A DNA stretch of 64,000 nucleotides from Anaspis maculata (lineage: Eukaryota > Arthropoda > Insecta > Coleoptera > Scraptiidae). Within the stretch, counting starts at the first letter, position 1. Each line of letters begins with the position of its first letter. The position numbers and the translations under genes were made by a program. Shown here one piece after another: positions 47,545 to 59,188 of the stretch. The notes below the pieces were generated by a model, which was not told the DNA's origin, ran no database searches, and saw nothing but the letters and a program-made list of their open reading frames with translations. Location: contig OX421961.1 of NCBI GenBank assembly GCA_949128115.1, positions 128,033,050 through 128,097,049 on the forward strand, read 5' to 3'.

Positions 47545-47685
47545 TACTTAGGCAGGTACACTTGTTTTTATATTAATCAATACCTACTTTCAATAAGTTA
47601 TTACTATCAGTTTCAAGATTCTGTGATCACTGTTGACTTGAAAAGCTTTCAGACTGAAAGAGCAGCATACAACGTCTACTAGTAG

Positions 47686-47950
47686 CTAGTTTTTGCGACC
47701 GTCAGTTCTTGGCGAAGCTTCTTCGGCACTTTTAGGCACCGACGGGCCTTCGCCTCCAACTGACTCATCCTCCTGACCATCCGGAACTTCGCCGCGATCA
47801 TCCGCGATGAAAGTTGAGGAAGTGCGCCGACCTCCATCGGAGACCTGCTTGGCCGGCTCCTTGTCGAAGTTTCTCATTGTCAAGTGGTCCAATCGGAGCC
47901 GCAGGGTCGTTCTCTCTTCTGGTCTCTTTCATTCTTCATCATCAACTTTG
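47686..47950 (-). other. Possible coding exon, acidic and unrecognised
   Basis: The minus strand is open from an AG acceptor-like site near 47940 to a TAG at 47686. It encodes about 85 residues rich in Asp, Glu, Gly, Ser and Pro (for example RGEVPDGQEDESVGGEGPS), with composition unlike the surrounding junk and a high third-position GC. It could be the last exon of a gene extending beyond 48 kb. No domain is recognised. The overlapping plus frames make this uncertain. Confidence 0.28.
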
Positions 47951-49185
47951 TACATTTTACATTTTATGCCTATACGCAGAGATGCCATACCTACCACACA
48001 AAATCCATCGCGCGGCCCTCAGGGCAACTGCAGTTTTCAGGTCCTTCTCTCTCTCTCATCTCATATGTGTAAGCATACCTACATTTTTATAGTGCAATTA
48101 TTATTCTCGACATGACATGGTTCGATGGGAAGATAATCGGTCTATTACCATAATAACGACACCTACATGCGAAAAATCGCGGCGCACGGATTGATAGGAC
48201 CCATGGCGGTACCTTGTCGACATCAATATGCCAACGAATGCCGCAGGAAGCTAATGGTACCTAGGTAGGTATAATGGGCGAACCTGATGCCAATTAGAAT
48301 TTCGCGTTACACTAATGGCATGGGTCAACGAGGTGTTTGTATTGTTAAATTATGTTATGTGTTAACATTTAGTGCATCGGTAAACACGAAACTGTAAAAA
48401 AAACTGAGAGTGACGCATTTACTTTTACTCGGGTAATTGCATGGTCTATCTTCTAATCACTGTTGCATGTCGGAACACAGAGCGAGGCGACGTAATGTAA
48501 CATCTGCAGTTTCATTAAATAATGATGCGAAAGAACGCGAGGTCTTGAACCTTTACCTTGTTAAAAGAGCTGTGAAAGCTGGTTATCGTGGCATAAAGCT
48601 CGGAGCTTTTAAAAAGGCTCCTCTTAAGTTCACAACAAATATTTATTAAGGTAGGTAAGGTATATGTACTTTTACAGACTCCGTCCTCAAAACATTAAAA
48701 GAACCTGAAATGCTCCCTTAAGGTTTATGGCACTCGGAAGCCGTTCAATTTTGCTTGCCAAAAAGTAGGTACGTAAGTTTAAGTAGGTAGGTACCTATAC
48801 ATATCGCAACTATTTCTCGTAATTGAAAAACTGTTTCACGTTGGCACGTTTTATCCATCTGAAAATAGACCTGTATCAAGAATAATGATTATTAGGCTCA
48901 TTTGACGAATACCGCCAATGAGCTGTGACAAACGTAGAAAATATAGTTTTCTGCTTCACAGAGCGATTTGGGCTATTAAACTTTGCACCAATTTTTCACA
49001 ATTTTTGCTCGTTTTGTCAATCAGATAACTTACCTAAAAACAATTCTTCGCGAAAACTGTTACATCACCGTTCACTATATTTGTTTGTTTTTTTTAACAA
49101 TTTATTGTCGTTGTGCTGAGAACCCCATATACGAATATTTCCATCGAGTTATTTTTATTGTTGTGGAATTCGAGCTCGCCTATTA
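47951..49185. other. No gene recognised
   Basis: Contains TAGGTAGGTACCTA-type words near 48260 and 48780 and short open frames only. Confidence 0.4.
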
Positions 49186-51019
49186 GCCCAGGCATATTAG
49201 GTTTTAACCCGTAACAAACTCCCACAAAGCTGAAATTTGGTATACGGGCCTTGTAAGACCTAAGGAATAACATATCAAAATACTCGGTGGCACACCCTTG
49301 TGCGTCATTAATTGTGGGGGGAGGGGGCTAAATATTGCCATTTTGAATGCGTGAATGACACCCTGTAGCTTATATAAATGAAAAAAATCACATTTAGATG
49401 CCTCAAGGCTTCAAAATATTTGCTTGATGTTTGAATTGTTGATAAATAGTTTGGGTTGCCTGGGAGAAAAAAGAAGATCGGCAAAATTTATTTTGTTTTT
49501 CTCTCAAAAACCTCGAATTGATAACGGCCAGTGTGGTATCGTTTCCAACTAAATCTTGGCCCTGATATCAAGTATGGTGTTTAAAATTGAATTGAAACAC
49601 GATCAAAAAAATTTTACTGAAAAAACGACGATTTCTGCCATTTGAAATTGTCGTTTTGTAATTTCGGTTTCCATATGGTTAGAAACATCTCAAATTCTCA
49701 ATCAAATATTTCCAACAGAATTCATTGTTCTTAACCATTTTATACCTGAAAACGTTGAAAACAATGTGCCTGTATTCATTACAAGATCAGAAGATTGGTC
49801 TGTTGTGAAAGTGATTATATGCCTAATTTTCTCCCGAAAATACATACAATTTTTGCATTTCTTTTTTTTTACTGATAAATGATAAAGCAGTTCCACTGTT
49901 TTTGTGTGTAAAACTGAGTGGAGTTCTTCCTCTATTAGAAAATACCAAAAGCTATTGTATCTATCAGGCAATAGAAACATAAAATTATCTTTTCTGTAGC
50001 CGTTATTCCATTATCAGAAAAAAAGTAAGTGTGAAACTTGTTGAAAAAAAAATTGATACTCTGACTTTGCAATATAAATAGGCGTGAGCAATTGATGCTG
50101 TTTTTGTCCAAGATAAACATAAAAATAGCATTTGTTGGTAATTTTCATTTTTGACAGCTTAGATAATGATGCCCCTAAATGAAGAAACCACAAATGTTTT
50201 GTAGAGAATTCATTATTTTCGGGATGAGCACTGTGAATATCAACTGGTCACTCATCAGTCTCATAACTTGGGTCTGTTACGAAGATGGGAAGAAGAACAT
50301 ATTACCAATGCTCAGCTTTATTGGCCATCACAAAATATTCTTACATGTTTTTTATTTGAAGATCCAGGCGAGAAATTCCACCTTGCGCGTACTATTCACG
50401 CCACTATCAAGCAGAAATGTTTCATGGCTACCGGAGTCCACTTCATAGGCAACAACATATCGTGTTTCCTTCGAGACCCACCTTATATTGTTAAAATGAT
50501 TGGTTTGTCCACAGAAACAGTCTTAGAGAAAAGTTTCTGGGTGAATTTTTTGACTAGATATTTAAAGCCCCAAAATTGTAGGAGGCACAGAGGTGTAAGT
50601 CCAAATATTTTGATATCTTCTTCCCTAGGAATCATACCAGTTATATATCAATATTCAACTTTGTGCGACATTGCTTGAGGCTTTAGATTCTCACATGGTT
50701 TTTCCTGAAATATCCGGGCGACAAATTAACACTCCCGCAAAACTCACCAATCGGAAGAGTTACAAGGGCTACCTCACACACATAAGCACTAACAACAAAT
50801 CTCTCTCGTTCATTTGAAACATATCTTATATCTGAGATAGGTATCTGTCTAATTCTTAGAACTTGACCTTTGAGGATGAAAATCAAAAAACGCACGAGGG
50901 TGTAAGTCCGAGTATTTTGATATGTTGTTCCGTAGGTCCAATAGAACATATATACCAAAATTCAGCTTTGCGCGAATTTGTTACGGGTTACCACGGTTTT
51001 TTGACTAAAATGCCTGGGC
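49186..51019. mobile_element. 1.83-kb element with GCCCAGGCAT ends, TA target duplication
   Basis: Left TA-GCCCAGGCATATTAGG, right CTAAAATGCCTGGGC-TA; internal to these, AACCCGTAACAAA is mirrored. It belongs to the family seen at 16390-17563. Part of the right end (about 50590-50680) is repeated directly at about 50890-51000, so the element has a duplicated terminus or a nested relative. It contains the unrecognised open frame at 50200-50678. Confidence 0.68.
50200..50678 (+). other. Open reading frame inside a foldback element, unrecognised
   Basis: After a TAG at about 50202, the frame stays open for about 155 codons and reads like a globular protein over the first 125 (YFRDEHCEYQLVTHQSHN, then LLRRWEEEH, LYWPSQN, FLFEDPGEKFHLAR, FLRDPPYIV, FWVNFLTRYLK). 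It then runs into the repeat-derived right end. No ATG in a good context begins it. The element's ends make a captured host or viral gene piece, or a transposase remnant, possible. I do not recognise a family. Confidence 0.35.
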
Positions 51020-51481
51020 TATATTTCGGTTCTTAAACGCTGATTAGCTGCTTTCGAACTGCACTTTATTCTATTTCTCTCTGTACAAAAAATAATTATT
51101 GCACACTTACAATCGGTAACTTGCCGGTCGTGCTGCTGCCGCAAATATCTAGCGGCTTGGGTGTTCTGGAGACTTCGATGAACCGTCCGAAACGATCTTC
51201 GCGTTGCGCATCCGCCAGTCCGGAATATTCCAGAACCATAAATCAAAGTTCTATGATATCCGAGTTCAATTTTCAAGTTTCTAACGTTTAGCTTCCTCAA
51301 GTAGGTATAGGAAACATGATTTCCGAAACTTCAATACATTTTTATATGTATAAGCAAAGAGAAAACAGTAGAAAAATAGAATCGTCGTGTCAACTTGCTG
51401 GTTTGTTGTGGATGCGATTTTTGTTTTGATTTTATTCAACATTTTCGGTTTCAATTTACAGACATGTCAACAAAATTTCGC
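51020..51481. other. No gene recognised; right edge touches the gypsy remnant
   Basis: Short frames only. The last ~40 bases before 51482 may continue the minus-strand gypsy frame beyond its catalytic box, but too little remains to be sure. Confidence 0.4.
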
Positions 51482-51769
51482 ATGTTCGACCGATGACCAT
51501 CACGTCGTCGAAGTAGACTTTTTTTTTATTTTGTTTTTATTTCAACCCCAAATAAACTTTACAATCTGCCCAGAGGCAATAAACAAAGTGTGCAACATAG
51601 ATAACAATATATAAAAATTAACATGAATACTCTTTGAGTTAGTGATTTACATTAAAATCCCAACTATTGATCAACTTCACGTTTTGTGAACTAAGGAGTT
51701 TTTATTTCAGAAAACTGGATCTAGACCCGATTTGGTAAATCTTGGGGTGTTCTTCTAACCGAGATAAAT

Positions 51770-52117
51770 ACTTTTCACTCGCAACCCGGCCGGTAGCGCG
51801 GCGGACTCCGTCTTTGGAAACAATTCCGGGGATCGTGGGTTCGAATCCCGCCGGCGGAAAATTTTCATGCGCTCTTTAGTACCTTGGCGTGTACCACCGT
51901 GCAGTCACGTCAAGGGAAAATTGTGAAACGAGAAGGACACCGAAAAAAGGGTGCTAATAACCTCGCTGTTGATGCGTCCATAAAATGGTGGGTGGTGTGG
52001 GAATCACCCGGCGTCGCTCTTAGCCTACTAAGACGGTGCTAAGGAGGTACTGCCAGTGACTACACGGATACCCGCCCACTGAAAAAAAAGAAAAGAAAAA
52101 AAAAACTTTTCACTCGC
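51770..52117 (+). mobile_element. tRNA-derived SINE with 13-bp target duplication
   Basis: The body is 51783-52104. ACTTTTCACTCGC is duplicated at 51770-51782 and 52105-52117. The 5' part has a box A-like GGTAGCGCGGCGGACTCCG and a box B GGTTCGAATCC, the pol III promoter of a tRNA head. A ~200-bp body and an A-rich tail (GAAAAAAAAGAAAAG...) follow. The joined host reads straight through as LINE coding sequence, so the insertion postdates the LINE. Confidence 0.9.
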
Positions 52118-54102
52118 GAACTTCACTTCCTCGCGCACTGAACACATGCGAAGATCTTGGTGGATGGTGTCGTTGGTGACATACCATGGAGAATCGGTGA
52201 TGGTGCGAAGTGTTTTTGATTGGAAACGCTGCAGAATCTCAATGTTCGAGTTACTAGCAGTGCCCCAAAGTTGCATGCCATACGTCCACACTGGCTTGAG
52301 TATAGCTTTGTAGATGAGGAGCTCGTTTTCTATACACAGCTGAAATCGTCTACCAAGTAGCAAGTACAACCTGCTGAATTTCATGCCAAGTTGTTTGCGC
52401 TTAGTGAAAATATGCTTCTTCCATGTTAATCTTCGGTCAATGTGCATCTCCAGGTACCTGGCGTCCTCAGCTTGTGGTAGTTGTTTCCCGTTCATAGTCA
52501 CTGGTGGGCAAGTCTCTTTCCTTAGAGTGTAGGTGACATGGATGGACTTGGATTCGTTTGCTTTTATTCGCCATTTTTTCTGCCAGGTCTGAAAGTTGTC
52601 CATGGATTCCTGCAGTTTCCGAAATGCTATTGTAGGGTCTTCATGTATAGCCATTAGCGCTGTGTCGTCTGCCAAAGTAGCTGTTAGGTCTGCGGTTGTT
52701 GGGATGACAGCTGTGTATAACAGGTATAACGTTGGTTCGAGCACACTGCCCTGTGGAACACCAGCTTGGATTTGGTACAGGTTGGTTACTTCTCCCCGGT
52801 ATTTTACTTGGAAATATCTGTTGGTGAGATACGATTCAAGTACTTGATAAAAACAATGTGGCAATTTCATTTTCAGTTTAAAGAGAAGTCCTTTGTGCCA
52901 GACCTTGTCGAAAGCTTGTGTAATATCTAAGTAGGCAACCGAGCAATACTTCTTCGTCTCGAAGGCTTTATTAATCTTCTCCACCACTCTATGTACCTGT
53001 TCCACGGTTGCATGCTTCCTTCGGAATCCAAACTGGTGTTCTGGTATCAGCTTGTTTATTTCTAGTACTGGATTCAATCTTTTCAGGAAGAGTTTTTCAA
53101 ACAATTTTGATAGTATAGGGAGCAAGCTGATGGGGCGGTAGGAGGCGACTTCTTCTGCTGGTTTGCCGGGTTTTTGTATCATTATGATCTGTCCCACCTT
53201 CCACTGTGATGGGAAGTGTGCGACTCTCATAATGGCGTTAAATATCAGTGTTAACATTTTTAGAGCTTTTTCAGGCAGTTCCTTGATTATTGCGCCAGTA
53301 ATGAGGTGGTATCCGGGTGATTTTTTCGGGTTGAGGTCTTTTTCAATTGTGGTCTTGATCTCTCTGATGGTGACGGCTTTCATCGGTGGAGCCAGTTAGT
53401 ATGGGCTTTCCAGAAGTTGTTGCATCATGTCATCGTCTAGTGTTGGTTCTGATGGGTGCGGTTGGAATACTTGGTCGAGATGTTCAGCAAAGGTCCTTGC
53501 CTTTTCGGCATCGTCCCTTGCCCAAGCTCCATCGCTTTTTCGGATGGGGGGTATGTTTTCTTGTGTTTGTCTTATTTTACTGGTGGCTTTCCCTAGAGAG
53601 TATTCGGTTGCTTCGGTCGGTGTGAGGCTACATAGGTAATTTTGTATTTCGTTGTTCTTCTCGTTTTTAATGAGGTCTTTTAAATTTCTTGCTGCTGTAT
53701 TGGATTTTTCTTTGTCGCATGAAGATCTTGTCGTCATCCAGATCTTTCTTATTCTTCTTTTGTTGGCAATTGCTTCCTTGATAGCATTGGAGCAGTTCTG
53801 TTCTTTTTTCTTCTTTGTATCAGTAGTCGGCGTAGAGTTCCAGACCGCTTGCTGAATAGTACGGATAAGGGCTTCAACTGCATCATCAATCTCATCGGCT
53901 GTTTTGAGGGAAATTTCAGTTTGAAGTTTGTCTTCAATTAGTGTTCTAAAGAGCTCCCGATCGGTCTTCTTTGAGGTGAGTGTCAAAGGTGGCTTCGGAG
54001 TTCACTGTTATCATAATAGGTGTGTGATCGGATGATAAATCAAGATTTTGTTCGGCAAGCACATTTTCTTTTGGTATACCTTTTGTAACGCAGAAGTCTA
54101 TT
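52028..54102 (-). pseudogene. LINE endonuclease/reverse transcriptase, disrupted
   Basis: The minus strand first reads the endonuclease C-terminus (IDFCVTKGI...LSSDHTPIMI, about 54100-53990). After a frameshift near 53970 comes a 197-codon linker ending in an in-frame TAA at about 53398. The RT domain follows: KSPG, SYRPISLLPILSKLFEKL, HQFGFRRKH, YLDITQAFDKVWH, GVPQGSV, and LADDTALM as the catalytic box (usually FADD). Downstream is the Jockey-type tail. The frame beyond FASEK is replaced by SINE sequence; the true end (about 20 codons) lies at 51700-51769. The frameshift, stop and SINE make it inactive. Confidence 0.88.
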
Positions 54103-54720
54103 ATGTTCGACCGATGACCATTACGTCGTCGAAGTAGACTGAGCCAATTTCCCATGTGAGACTTCGCAAGACGCACCCATAATACGTGGCCGGTTACAAA
54201 GTCCAGAAGGCATCACAGTAAATTGATAAAGGCCGTTTCCGGCAGAAAACGCTGTTTTCTTTTTGTCGTCGTTGTAAAACGCTACTTGTCAATAACCGCT
54301 CTTTAGGTCAAGCGTCGAAAACCATCTTGATCCAGACACCGTGCTCAAAATGTCGTCGATCCGAGGCAGCAGATAGCTGTCTTTCTTTGTTACTTCATTG
54401 AGTTTGCATTCAGCTATATACAAAATCATGTACTCCCGTTCCGTCTTTCTTTGTAACCAAAACAACCGGTGATGGCCATGGGGTTGTCGATTCTTCTATC
54501 AAGCCTTCATCCAACATTTTCTTCCAACTTCTTCGACACTTTTTCTTACTTTGCCAATGGTAGGCGCCTGGGAGCTTATCGAAACCGAATTAGAGCAGCG
54601 TTCTCGGTGTTGATGCGATGTTGAGTCACGTTGCTCCTCTTAGTAAGATTGCCTTCTATCGCAAAGGTTGTAGCTTCTTCTTGGATTAATTACATTGTAA
54701 GTTCCTTCACCTTGTCACTC
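54103..54720 (-). pseudogene. Ty3/gypsy reverse transcriptase fragment
   Basis: The minus strand reads PWPSPVVLVTKKDG, then KLNEVTKKDSYLLPRIDD, WFSTLDLKSGY, KTAFSAGNGLYQFTVMPSGLCN, and, after a frameshift, VYFDDVMVIGR at 54103-54140. This is the order of a gypsy RT, up to and including the catalytic YxDD box. A stop follows SGY, and the match to 'ATF' after LCN is lost. The LINE has split the element exactly at the catalytic box. Confidence 0.85.
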
Positions 54721-55822
54721 AGTTGTTTCCATTCGGCCGAGAACATCTTCATCATTTTTTCTGTAACAACTTTGGAGTCGAAGTGATTATCGCGAGGATT
54801 ATCGACACGTCTTCACATCGTGATACGAGAAAGTTTTTCCTTGATGAAAATTTTGCGACAAACTTCTCCCTAGATGGCTAGCTCACGATCTCAGGGGGGT
54901 GAGTCGAATGGGTTGACGCAGTAATGGCTTCGATTTCGGACCAGTGAAATAACAGTGAAATTTAGGAGAAAAAACAACAAATCGGAACAGCAAGCAGTAA
55001 ATAGGTACTACTACTACTTACTATACTTGGGAGGATTCAAAATTTAAATTCCAAAATGATATTGACTACTCAGTCTCGCGCGGGCAACAATTCACTTTTT
55101 AGGTACCTAGTGACTCGTTGCAAATTGGAATCATTACTCAGGATGAAAGTTTAGCTGCAAGCATACAATTCAACATACATAAGCTATTAAGCGCCTTCCT
55201 TTTACACCTCAGCAAAGCTTCTGACCCAACTTACACAGTTAAAAATCTTATCCCAGCTAAGCAAATGTGGTGGTTGAAAAGGAACGCTGAAATCTGACTT
55301 CGCCAGTGTAAACTTAACAACCTTGAAATCCACTATCATGAGCTTGTCAATAATGTCATTCATCCTTCACTAATGCAAAAATGCGCAGAATCGCAGAAAC
55401 AACGTAGGTAAAACTGTAACAATAGGGCTTAGAGGTGGTCGTTTGGTCTCAGAGGATTCTTTCTGCACTGCGACCTATAAGATCTTTTGTGCGTTAGATC
55501 AATAGGGTTAGATCACCTCTCACATTTTGTTTATGATTTTGAACCAAAAATTCACGTTTTCTTTTTGAAGCAAAGTGTTAAGGCGAACACAACAAAGAAG
55601 AAATTATTCAAATCGGTCGAGCCACTCTCAAGATACTTATTGGGGATGACACGCGGAGCTGGAGGCATGCAGTGAGCACCTCAGTGTTGCAATAATTCGG
55701 GGGCGGCGGCGGTTTAAAAGCACCCCAGTTTTAGGACGAATTGACAAGAAAAATTTTATTCAAATCTACGAGCCATTTTCGAGTTTTTGGAGAGACTAAC
55801 GAAAAAAAGATTCATTTTTATA
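54721..55822. other. No gene recognised; contains dispersed repeat at 55195-55325
   Basis: Possibly further decayed gypsy sequence at 54720-54900 (minus strand), but no motif is readable. 55195-55325 repeats 18205-18345. Short frames near 55490 are not assignable. Confidence 0.4.
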
Positions 55823-57792
55823 CAGGGTGATTTTGTGAAAAGGACCACCCCAGATTTTTCTCAGACAGACGCCGAAACAGGTTGATTTTTATTTTGAGCG
55901 GGACATCTAGGACACACATTGTCAAATTTCCATCTTCAACGTCTTCGCCTCCACCCTACCCTACTTTAAAATTTCAAATAGCATTACCTACCATTACCTT
56001 TTAATTTTTTTTCAATCACCCCTCAACCCTTCTCAAAATTGTCTCATTGTTAATCAAAAGAAAGCCTCTCCTCAATTAACTCCCGATTCTTGGAAAATAG
56101 ATTATCCAGCAAAAACAGGTCGATTTTTATACCGAAGGAGGCATCTAAGACACGTATAGCCAAATTTTTATCTTCAATCCCTTCGCCTCCACCTTACCGT
56201 ACTTTAAAATTTCAAATAGCAACATCCACCTTGTGATACATCAGACTGAAGATAATAAAATTATCTTTCTGTAAACAATAATTTCAAGTTTTCTAAACCA
56301 CTCTCTACCCCTTTTCAAAAATTTCCTTAATTTGGAGGCGAAGGGGTTGAAGATGAAAATTTGGCAATACGTGTCTTAGATGCCCCTTTCGATATACAGG
56401 ATGGTCCAAGTTATAGTAGCAATAATTCACCATTCGATTGGCAATCAAGACACGCATATTTTTTTTTCTCCAAAACGCTTCCTAAGAGAGATACAGCCCT
56501 TCAAAGTTCAGTTTAAAAAATCTTATTTTTGCAATAACTCTCAGGTCATCGAAGCGATTTTGACCAAATTTGGTACAAATACTGATAAAATAAATACTCA
56601 TCACTTGACGTAGATAACTTTTGTCAAAATTGTCCAGTGGCGTATATACGGAGGGATTGTTTAACTTCTCCCACCCCATTTCCTACGCCACTGGATATTT
56701 TTGAAAAACTATACTTTTTTTAAATTTCTTGTTCAATTTAGAAGAAATGTGACTCTTGTAAAATTTTGATTAGAGGCTTCGTTCCCGAGATATTTGGGTT
56801 TGAAACTTTGGAAAACGCCTCGAAATCGCGACTTTCAAAGGCCTAAAAATTAAAATCCAAGAAAACTCATGATTTCTCAACTTGAATGAGTTTTCTAGGT
56901 CGTTTTAGTTGATTTGCTGCTATTTTTGCTAAGAAACGAGGCGTTTCAGAGAAAAACAATTTTGGGCTCTGGAAATTGGCGATTTCCAGATGTTTTCCAA
57001 AGTTTAAAACCCAAATATCTCGAAAATCAAGCCTTTAATTGAAATTTCACAAGAGTGACTTTTTTTTAAATTGAATGAAGAATTCAAAGAAGTACAATTT
57101 TTCAAAAATATCCAGTGACGTAGAAAATGGGGTGGGAGAAGTTGGACAACCTTCTGTATCTACGCCACTGGACAATTTTGACAAAAGTTATCCAAGTCAA
57201 GTGATGAGTATTTATTTAATGAGTATTTGTACCAAATTTGGTAAAAATCGCTTTGATGACCTGAGAGTCATTGCAAAAATAAGATTTTCAAAACAGAACT
57301 TTGAAGGGCTGTATCTCTCTTAGGATGCGTTTTGGAGAAAAATAAAATTATGCGTGTCGACCTAGTTTTCGATGGACAATCGAATGGTGAATTATTGCTA
57401 CTATAACCTTGACCACCCTGTATAAATCGACCTGTTTTTGCTGGAGAATCTATTTCTCAAGGATCGGCAGTTAATAGAGGAAACTTCCCTTTGTTTGACA
57501 ATGAAAAAAATTTCAGAGAGGTTTGGGGTGATTTAGAAGATTCCAAAGAGGTTTGACAGAAAGAAAATTTTATTACCTTTAATTTGATCTGTTACAACAT
57601 TATGTAGGTAGTGCTATTTGAAATTTTTAAGTAGGGTAGAGTGGAGGCGAAGGTGTTGAAGATGAGAATTTGACAATGTGTGTTCTAGATATGTCTCTTC
57701 AAAATAAGAATCGACCTGTTTCGGCGTTTTCCCGAAAAAAAAAATTGACAGCGAGAAACCTGGGGTAAATCCTTTTCAAAAAAATTACCCTG
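55823..57792. mobile_element. Palindromic foldback, split by a nested one at 56397-57420
   Basis: Outer ends TA-CAGGGTGATTTTG and ..AAAATTACCCTG-TA; arms share CGAAACAGG(T)TGATTTTTATT and 'GACATCTAGGACACACATTGTCAAATTTCCATCTTC'. The nested 1.02-kb element is TA-CAGGATGGTCCAAGTTATAG ... CTATAACCTTGACCACCCTG-TA, itself a long palindrome centred near 56910. Non-coding; the frames inside are mirror shadows. Confidence 0.78.
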
Positions 57793-57796
57793 TATA

Positions 57797-59110
57797 CAGG
57801 ATGATCCAACAAAAACACAACAGAGGGGTTTTTGGGCATGTCACCACATTTTTTTTTTAAAGCTTGGACAGGTCGATTTTTATATCGAGGGGGACATCTG
57901 AAACTACATTGGCGAATTTATATCTCAAACCCCCTCACCCCCACCCACCCCAACTTCAAAATTTCAAATGACACCACCCACCTTGCGATACATCAAACTG
58001 AAGACAATCAAATTCTCTTTCTGAAAACATGTTTTTAAAATGTTCAACCCTATCCTCCTTCTTCCTAAAATCCTCTGATATACAGGGTGTTTGCACACTT
58101 GGGGTAGAAAATTGAATCTCAGTTACGGATATGCTTCAAAAGTATCAGAGTTTTGTTGCAAAAAAATTGGGGTTCTTCTTTTTGAAAATATGGAAGGTCC
58201 ACTCTATTTTCGTTATTTTGGAAGATTTCAGTAAACTGTTTTCAACAGACCAAAAAGCAATGTCTACAATCTTTCAATGTGTTTTGTAATTTTATTCACT
58301 ATACAGGGTGAGTCGTGAATCCTGAAGGTCCAGTTTTATTCAAAAATGCATGCAGAAAATTTCATATGAGAACTATTAGCGTTATTTGTTGCTCTACGTC
58401 AGCTTTATAACCTCTAGAGCTTTTCGGGGGCGTTTTCGAGCAAAAATAAATTTTTGCGATTCATGACTCACCCTGTACACTGAATAGAATTACAAAACAC
58501 ATTCAAAGGTTCAAAAAATTTGCTTTGCTTGAGTTTAGAAAGAGTTCCCCAGAATCTTTCAGAATAACGAAAATAGAAGGGGTCGAAGGAGCACCTTTTT
58601 CCCCTCCATATTTCCAAAAATTAAAATCATAAAAAAATTTCAACATTTTTCTGGCGCTTTTGGAGCATTTCTCTAAGTGCGTTTCAATTTTCTACCCCAT
58701 GTTTGCAAACACCCTGTATTCTAGACCCCTTATTTTTTTATCAGTTTAGTCAGCGTCATCCCAGATAGCATCAAAAAAGAAAATTTTCGGTGGAAAAAGT
58801 GCTATCCAAATTCATCCTATTGCTATCCCCAACCCCAACTTCAAAGTTCAACAGACATCACCTACTTTGTGATACATCAAATTGAAGTGAATTAAATTCT
58901 TCTCCCGAATACAATTTTTTCTCTAATTCTCCATCCCTTCCCCAATCAGTTGAACATACAAGTGTTTTAGGAGAAAAAGCGGAGTTTTTGAAAATTTTGG
59001 AAAAGGGAGGAATTTCATCACCTTCAATTTAATGTATCACAAAGTAAGTAGTGTCATCTTTAATTCGAAAGTTGTGGTAGGAGGAGGGAATTGGTGAATC
59101 TGGGTGGCAC
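57797..59110. mobile_element. Palindromic foldback relative of 13179-14259, with two nested elements
   Basis: The left part (GTCGATTTTTATATCGAGGG, TGACACCACCCACCTTGCGATACATC) aligns with 13250-13400, and the right part with 13480-13860. At 58083-58716 a TA-CAGGGTGTTTGCACAC ... TTTGCAAACACCCTG-TA element interrupts it, and at 58314-58475 a TA-CAGGGTGAGTCGTGAATC ... TTCATGACTCACCCTG-TA element interrupts that. The uninterrupted homolog near 13470-13480 (..TTTTATATTCTGGACCC) gives the empty site. The right end is degenerate. Confidence 0.75.
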
Positions 59111-59188
59111 TTTTCTTACAGAATCTTCCTGTAGACTTCTGAATAACGTATATCAAGTCATCAGTGCTTACTCACTTTTCACTTACAC

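Larger units (their letters stand above)
51482..54140 (-). mobile_element. Jockey-type LINE, 5'-truncated, with 38-bp target duplication
   Basis: The element body is 51520-54102 (minus sense). Its poly-A shows as a T-run at 51519 onward. The 38-bp flanks 51482-51519 and 54103-54140 match with one mismatch, consistent with target-primed insertion. The body holds the end of an endonuclease domain, a complete reverse transcriptase and a 3' tail. It is 5'-truncated within the endonuclease. A SINE is inserted near the end of the RT reading frame. The target is the catalytic box of a gypsy element. Confidence 0.85.

Noticed and set aside
51783..51860. A functional tRNA gene (box A and box B seen)
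   Set aside because: The cloverleaf is not complete, and the segment continues into a SINE body with an A-rich tail and target duplications.
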